NCBI GenBank assembly: GCA_910577225.1
Contig: CAJTMV010000065.1
Location: 1 to 10,055 of the forward strand
Source: an uncultured Eubacterium sp.
Lineage (GTDB): Bacteria > Bacillota > Clostridia > Lachnospirales > Lachnospiraceae
Direction of reading: 5' to 3'
Length of the DNA: 10,055 nt
Part shown: positions 6,603 to 10,055 of the stretch, in pieces
Position numbering within the stretch: the stretch's first letter is position 1
How the letters are laid out: each line of letters begins with the position of its first letter
Made by a program: the position numbers and the translations under genes
Notes under the pieces: generated by a model
What the model was told of the DNA's origin: nothing
The model's input: the letters and a program-made list of their open reading frames with translations, nothing else
Database searches by the model: none

Positions 6603-6795
6603 CGGAATCAGCAGATGAAAGTGACGATTCTGCATCCGCAAAGGCGTTCTGGTTTTGGGAAATAAACAGACAAACATAAAAAGCGCACTGACCGGATGCA
6701 GGATCAGATAAAAGAAAGTCTTATCACTTTTTCAGGGAGAGAACAGGGCGTCTGTTCGTGTAAAAGTTTATTATTTTTTCAGGGAGTAAATAGCA
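6603..6795 (+). other. Intergenic region between pcp and DUF5713 with inverted repeats and a duplicated 12-mer
   Basis: No gene is seen. CTGCATCCG (6630-6638) is exactly inverted at CGGATGCAG (6693-6701), 54 nt apart. A small hairpin, GAACAG-GGCGT-CTGTTC, lies at 6741-6757, with TTTTTT only at 6774-6779, too far for a classical terminator. GATAA/TTATC (6706-6710 and 6720-6724) is followed by CACTTTTT and could terminate weakly. TTTTTCAGGGAG occurs twice, at 6728-6739 and 6775-6786; the second copy supplies the ribosome site of the next gene. Confidence 0.4.
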
Positions 6796-7122
6796 GTGAA
6801 AAAATTTGATCAGGAATACAGATTGTTAGAAGCGATGTATGAGGATACTTATTTTCCGGATTTTCTGACAGATAAAGTCAGGAATTATATTATGGACGTG
6901 ATTCGTTTTTTGGAAACCGGAGAAAAAGATCTGCACAAAATACAGTGTAAATTTGACGAAATGACGCTGGCAATCAATGAACTGCAGGAAGAATTTGAGG
7001 AAAACGACAGTGAAATCGAAACAGGAGCGCGGGAAAGTATTGGCGAGACGGTTGCTTATATTTTAGACTGGTTTGACATCGGACTGGATGTGGAGGATGC
7101 GATCGGTGAGCGGGAATGGTAA
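6796..7122 (+). CDS. DUF5713 family protein
   Basis: A small acidic cytoplasmic protein of 108 aa that I recognise as the DUF5713 family. The diagnostic stretches are YEDTYFPDF (residues 15-23), LQEEFEENDSEIET (63-76) and the C-terminal EREW. The start is GTG 6796, with AGGGAG (6781-6786) at 9 nt. It is almost entirely helical, with no membrane segment. The function of the family is unknown to me. It follows pcp by 193 nt in the same direction; it may be read from the operon promoter or from its own, and no clear promoter is visible in the gap. Length matches the family and there is no sign of decay. Confidence 0.85.
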   Translation: MKKFDQEYRLLEAMYEDTYFPDFLTDKVRNYIMDVIRFLETGEKDLHKIQCKFDEMTLAINELQEEFEENDSEIETGARESIGETVAYILDWFDIGLDVEDAIGEREW

Positions 7123-7159
7123 TAGACAGGAACAGAATATTAGAAAAACCGTTGAAAAC

Positions 7160-7197
7160 AAGGGCTTTTGGCACAGTCGATGTGTACGGAAGCCCTT
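7160..7197 (+). terminator. Hairpin after DUF5713, possible terminator
   Basis: AAGGGCTT (7160-7167) pairs perfectly with AAGCCCTT (7190-7197), and CACA (7172-7175) with TGTG (7181-7184) inside it. It is followed by ATAAGTTTTATTT rather than an unbroken T run. Position 38 nt after the DUF5713 stop supports a terminator, imperfect in form. Confidence 0.5.
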
Positions 7198-7267
7198 ATA
7201 AGTTTTATTTCAGTATAAAAGCGGATCAGCGTATTACCGGTATAAAAAACCAGGAGAACCCCGCAAA

Positions 7268-7729
7268 GTGTATCCGAACCTGATTCCCGCAGGACTTAAG
7301 ACTGACGGTCCGGTGCAGTGCATTGCTTGGCTTTCCGGCTTTTCCAGTCCGAAGAATAAGGACGTGGAACGTTTTTTGAAAAAAAGTGCCATAGAATTCT
7401 ATGAAAAGAAAGCTGTTGCGAATCAGTGAGTTGGATGAAAAATCGGATACCTATACCATGTCGGCATATCTGATAGCACAACTTGGGAAAACTTCTCGGA
7501 GAGTGGCGGAACAGAAATCACGGGAGCAGAACTGCTTAAACTTGCATGGGATAAAATTAAAGAGATACAGTATTTGGGCGGAGGCGCAGTGACCTTCTTA
7601 GAGGCAGAAAATGAGGAAAGGCTGTTATCATTTTACCGCGATAACCGTTTTTCGCAGTTTGATACCAGGCAGACTGCATCAGATACGGACGAGTCTCATG
7701 AACTGGTACAACTTTTAAGGCTGCTTTGA
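7268..7729 (+). pseudogene. GNAT-type acetyltransferase pseudogene with internal deletion and frameshift
   Basis: Three frame segments line up as one broken gene. The first (GTG 7268, VYPNLIPAGL...) contains DVERFLKKSAIEF, typical of the N-terminal region of toxin-like GNAT acetyltransferases, and stops at 7427-7429. The second (about 7401-7487, another frame) reads KRKLLRISELDEKSDTYTMSA and then YLIAQLGK. The third (back in the first frame from about 7490) reads NFSESGGTEITGAELLKLAW, then KIKEIQYLGGGAVTFLEAENEE and LLSFYRDNRFSQFD, with TGA at 7727-7729. The conserved middle strands between AIEF and KRKLLRI are missing, so a deletion of roughly 50 codons is inferred, plus a shift in the GGGAAAAC run near 7487. 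The enzyme would have moved acetyl from acetyl-CoA to an unknown acceptor; it is inactive as read. Confidence 0.6.
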
Positions 7730-8057
7730 TGCGGCTATGCCGCACTGAATAATATGGATTTTAGCGGTGAAAGCGTAATTTGTCGAATGTCGAATTGGAT
7801 GGGGTTCATCACAGTGGTGGGTGAATCCCGCTTTTCGTGTTTTTGGATGCCTCTGATCAGGTGGAGATTGGGAAAAAAGTGTACTAACAGACAAAGGTAT
7901 ACTTTTATGCAAAAATCAGGGGGTTCCGTAATTGTACAAAGCGGAAAGGAAAAATAAATAGGATATTGTGGGTTTTAGCTGAAAGATGTATTAGTTTGAC
8001 TGAAAGTGCTGTTTAAATGTGGGAATATGACACAAATACAGAAACTGCTTGTATTAT
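7730..8057. other. Non-coding stretch, no convincing gene
   Basis: A perfect hairpin TGCGGC-TAT-GCCGCA (7730-7744) follows the GNAT remnant immediately but has no T run. A 67-codon frame at 7754-7957 has no ribosome site and an unnatural composition. I see nothing else supportable until the palindromes at 8059. Confidence 0.4.
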
Positions 8058-8058
8058 T

Positions 8059-8214
8059 CACAGAAACCTGCTGGAAGGTTTCGTGACAGTATAAAGGCAT
8101 TGTGGGAAAATCTAAACTTTTGGATTTTCCCACAAATCCAAACTTAGGAGAAATCCAAACTTTTTACGGGAAAGCTGATAAATTCAGCTTTTGCCGTATA
8201 AAAAGTTTGGATTT
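8059..8214. repeat. Three stacked hairpins with repeated AAATCCAAACTT motifs, upstream of recombinase genes
   Basis: Hairpin 1: CAC-GAAACCT (8059-8069, one bulged A) with AGGTTTC-GTG (8076-8085). Hairpin 2: TGTGGGAAAATC (8101-8112) pairs exactly with GATTTTCCCACA (8123-8134). Hairpin 3 is the longest: 8151-8169 (AAATCCAAACTTTTTACGG) pairs with 8194-8214 apart from a 2-nt bulge, and AAAGCTGA (8171-8178) pairs with TCAGCTTT (8184-8191) inside. The 12-mer AAATC[C/T]AAACTT occurs directly at 8108, 8134 and 8151 and inverted at 8203-8214. The array ends 54 nt before the recombinase start. It probably marks the end of the element encoding the recombinases and their binding sites; this is inference. 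Confidence 0.7.
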
Positions 8215-8252
8215 TATTTTATACATCTTCTGGATCTATTACCATAGGATGC

Positions 8253-8263
8253 AGGAGGTGATC
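8253..8263 (+). promoter_or_regulatory. Extended Shine-Dalgarno AGGAGGTGATC
   Basis: Eleven consecutive bases match the complement of the 16S rRNA 3' end. The core AGGAGG ends 10 nt before ATG 8269 and fixes that start. Such an extended match predicts strong translation of the first recombinase. Confidence 0.7.
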
Positions 8264-8268
8264 AGCTA

Positions 8269-9501
8269 ATGAAATTCAATAAAACTAATGATATTTATGC
8301 TGACTTGATTCATAAACTAAAAACCAGTGGATACTCCAAATCTTATGTTGAAAGGCTGGGAACGGAAATCAACTGGTTGATCCGTAACCAGAACAGGGAA
8401 GATATCCAATCTTATGGGGATGCCTGCCGCATACGGATAAGCCGGACAAAATCCCGGGAGATGCAGACAACCTATCGCCGGGTATACAGAACCCTTGAAA
8501 ACTTTGACCTCTATGGAAAGTATCCTTCCGGTGTGTATGCCGGAACATCAGCAAGGCGGGGATCATACTGGCAGCTTAATCCTGTATTCCGTGAAGTGGT
8601 AGATATTTATAAAGATACCGGGAAAAAGCGGGGATTGAAAGATACTACGATTTATAAAAGTTCCTTTAGCGTATCCAGTTTTCTCTTAGCCATGCAAAAG
8701 CGTGGCAGGGCAGCTTTAAATGATATAACCAAGGATGATGTCATTTCTTATTTTATTCGTGAGGGTGGCCGACGTCCTCTGAGTGGCGGGTGTCGGGATA
8801 CGCTTGCTGCGGTGTTTAAATCAGACCTTGGCGTCCACACGGAAGCTGCAAGACAGATCCTTGCATATATCCCTGTAATCCGCCAGCGCAGGAAAAACAT
8901 CCCATACCTTAAACCAGAGGAAGCCGATGCGATCCGCAATGCACTTAGATGTCCGGATTCCGGTCTCTGCATGAGGGACAGGGCTATCGGAACACTGCTT
9001 TTTTTCACAGGGATCAGGGGGTGTGACCTCTTATCCATGAAACTTTCAGATATTGACTGGGAAAAAGAAGAAATATATATCATACAGCAGAAAACCGGAG
9101 TCAGACTGACCCTTCCAATGTCTGCGGCAGTTGGCAACGCTATATATGATTATCTTACCATGGAGCGCCCTTTATCGGAGGAAGCATATATTTTTCTATG
9201 CAGGGCAAAGCCCTACGGCCCACTGTCACGGGGATCGGTCTGGGAAGCTGTTTCAAAAGTCTACAGGGCTGCGGGTGTCAGGCAGGGAGAAGGGGAACGG
9301 CAGGGAACGCACCTGTTCCGTCATCATGTGGCATCAGCCCTTGCGGGGAACGGCATTGCACGTCCTGTAATCAGCGAAACTCCCGGCCATACTGCCCCGA
9401 AATCCCTCGACTGCTACCTTTCAGCTGACATACAGCACCTCCGGGAATACGCACTCAGCATTGAGCCGTTTCCCGTCAGCGGGGAGGTGTTGCCGTTATG
9501 A
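8269..9501 (+). CDS. Tyrosine recombinase, first gene of a recombinase cluster
   Basis: An intact 410-aa site-specific recombinase that would cut and rejoin DNA through a covalent phosphotyrosine. Residues about 1-210 form the N-terminal DNA-binding part (two SAM-like helical blocks, near 1-80 and 108-200). The catalytic domain has Arg250 (FFTGIRGCDLL), Lys275 (QQKTGVRLTLP), His348 and Arg351 (HLFRHH), His374 (TPGHTAP) and Tyr383 (LDCYLSAD), all expected residues. One oddity is Pro372 just before the Gly-His box, where a Leu (LGH) is usual. The stop overlaps the next recombinase start as ATGA (9498-9501), a sign of coupled synthesis. The gene is probably the first of a set of two or three recombinases that move one element, as in Tn554-type or recombinase-in-trio elements. 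It resembles the left pseudogene. Confidence 0.9.
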   Translation: MKFNKTNDIYADLIHKLKTSGYSKSYVERLGTEINWLIRNQNREDIQSYGDACRIRISRTKSREMQTTYRRVYRTLENFDLYGKYPSGVYAGTSARRGSYWQLNPVFREVVDIYKDTGKKRGLKDTTIYKSSFSVSSFLLAMQKRGRAALNDITKDDVISYFIREGGRRPLSGGCRDTLAAVFKSDLGVHTEAARQILAYIPVIRQRRKNIPYLKPEEADAIRNALRCPDSGLCMRDRAIGTLLFFTGIRGCDLLSMKLSDIDWEKEEIYIIQQKTGVRLTLPMSAAVGNAIYDYLTMERPLSEEAYIFLCRAKPYGPLSRGSVWEAVSKVYRAAGVRQGEGERQGTHLFRHHVASALAGNGIARPVISETPGHTAPKSLDCYLSADIQHLREYALSIEPFPVSGEVLPL

Positions 9502-10055
9502 GTATTTACCATTCAGGATTTTCGGGCAGTATAGAAGCTTTTGTAAACAGCCGTAAAATATCAGGCGCATGGAATGAAACTGTTTTTGGGCTGAATATAA
9601 GGATTTTCGACCATTACTGCGCCAGACATTACCCCACAGAAGCACTCCGACAGGAAATGGTGGATATATGGTGCGCTAAACGTGAAACGGAAAATGTGAA
9701 TTCCTGTTACACCCGGACACTGGTCATCCGCCTTTTTATAGAGTACCTCCACAGACACGGCCAGACGGACGTCCTTCCGCCGCCAGTATTGAAACAGAAT
9801 AAAAAGCGGCGTATCCCCCATGCGTTCAGCCAGGAAGAACTGGAACGGTTCTTCCATGAATGTGACAGTATCATACCCTGCAAGGGGCGGATGGCTTATG
9901 CTTCTGAATTAAGAAGGATAACGTGCCCCGTATTCTTTCGGCTCCTTTACAGCAGCGGAATCCGTACAACAGAAGCACGGCTCTTAATGCGCCGCGGTGT
10001 TGACTTTGGGCATGGCGTGCTTGATATACAGAAATCGAAAGGCTATGACCAGCAT
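9498..10055 (+). CDS. Second tyrosine recombinase, partial (cut by the window end)
   Basis: The frame opens at ATG 9498, inside the stop of the preceding recombinase (ATGA overlap), and stays open for 186 codons to the edge. Residues 1-110 are a SAM-like core-binding domain (NIRIFDHYCARHY; YTRTLVIRLFIEYLHRHG). The catalytic domain follows from about 112 (SQEELERFF), with Arg156 in LLYSSGIRTTEARLL and the beta-hairpin Lys181 in KSKGYDQH. The HxxR, GH and Tyr motifs would lie beyond the window. It differs from the first recombinase in length and sequence, as expected when cluster members are specialised. A third recombinase downstream is predicted but cannot be seen. Confidence 0.88.
   Translation, partial: MSIYHSGFSGSIEAFVNSRKISGAWNETVFGLNIRIFDHYCARHYPTEALRQEMVDIWCAKRETENVNSCYTRTLVIRLFIEYLHRHGQTDVLPPPVLKQNKKRRIPHAFSQEELERFFHECDSIIPCKGRMAYASELRRITCPVFFRLLYSSGIRTTEARLLMRRGVDFGHGVLDIQKSKGYDQH

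Noticed and set aside
6741..6779. Hairpin GAACAG/CTGTTC as a terminator for the pcp operon
   Set aside because: The stem is only 6 bp and the T run begins about 17 nt after it; kept only as part of the intergenic description.
7754..7957. A 67-codon plus-strand frame after the GNAT remnant
   Set aside because: No ribosome site, unusual Trp/Cys/Arg content and no recognisable motif.
8059..8214. CRISPR array
   Set aside because: The repeats are 12-mers at irregular spacing (26 and 17 nt), one copy is inverted, and no cas gene is present.

Overview
The window looks like accessory chromosome of a low-to-mid-GC Firmicute, most likely a gut Lachnospiraceae or related Clostridia. The reasons are strong AGGAGG ribosome sites, the style of tyrosine recombinases, a DUF5713 protein, and a DUF969/DUF979/pyroglutamyl-peptidase cluster. 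This taxonomic call is inference from recalled families, not a search.

Layout. (a) 1-963, minus strand: a decayed tyrosine recombinase running off the left edge, with an array of 10-nt repeats upstream of its start. (b) 1054-1817: the 3' half of a different, phage/ICE-type integrase, frameshifted, followed by a good terminator. (c) 1871-3003: a very AT-rich patchwork. It holds a 54-codon fragment, an unrecognised 133-aa gene, a frameshifted FRG-domain remnant and a short tail resembling the C-terminus of ORF6N-type proteins. (d) 3017-7122, plus strand: the intact core. A near-consensus promoter and a structured leader precede DUF969 permease - DUF979 permease - M29-like metallopeptidase - pyroglutamyl-peptidase I (pcp), and then a DUF5713 gene. 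(e) 7130-7744: a GNAT-type acetyltransferase pseudogene with an internal deletion and a frameshift. (f) 7745-8268: no convincing gene, but three stacked hairpins and repeated AAATCCAAACTT motifs. (g) 8269-10055: two intact, ATGA-overlapping tyrosine recombinase genes, the second cut by the window edge, as in recombinase-trio elements.

How it works together. The core operon reads as a small peptide-utilisation module: a two-subunit membrane carrier (DUF969+DUF979), a metallo-aminopeptidase-like enzyme and a cysteine peptidase that removes N-terminal pyroglutamate. The carrier's substrate is unknown; pyroglutamyl peptides or 5-oxoproline is an inference from the neighbourhood. On either side lie outward-facing recombinase genes of one family, the left one broken and the right one intact. 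Each is preceded by its own repeat/palindrome array, which suggests that two related integrative elements have inserted around the operon and that decay products of other mobile DNA accumulated between them.
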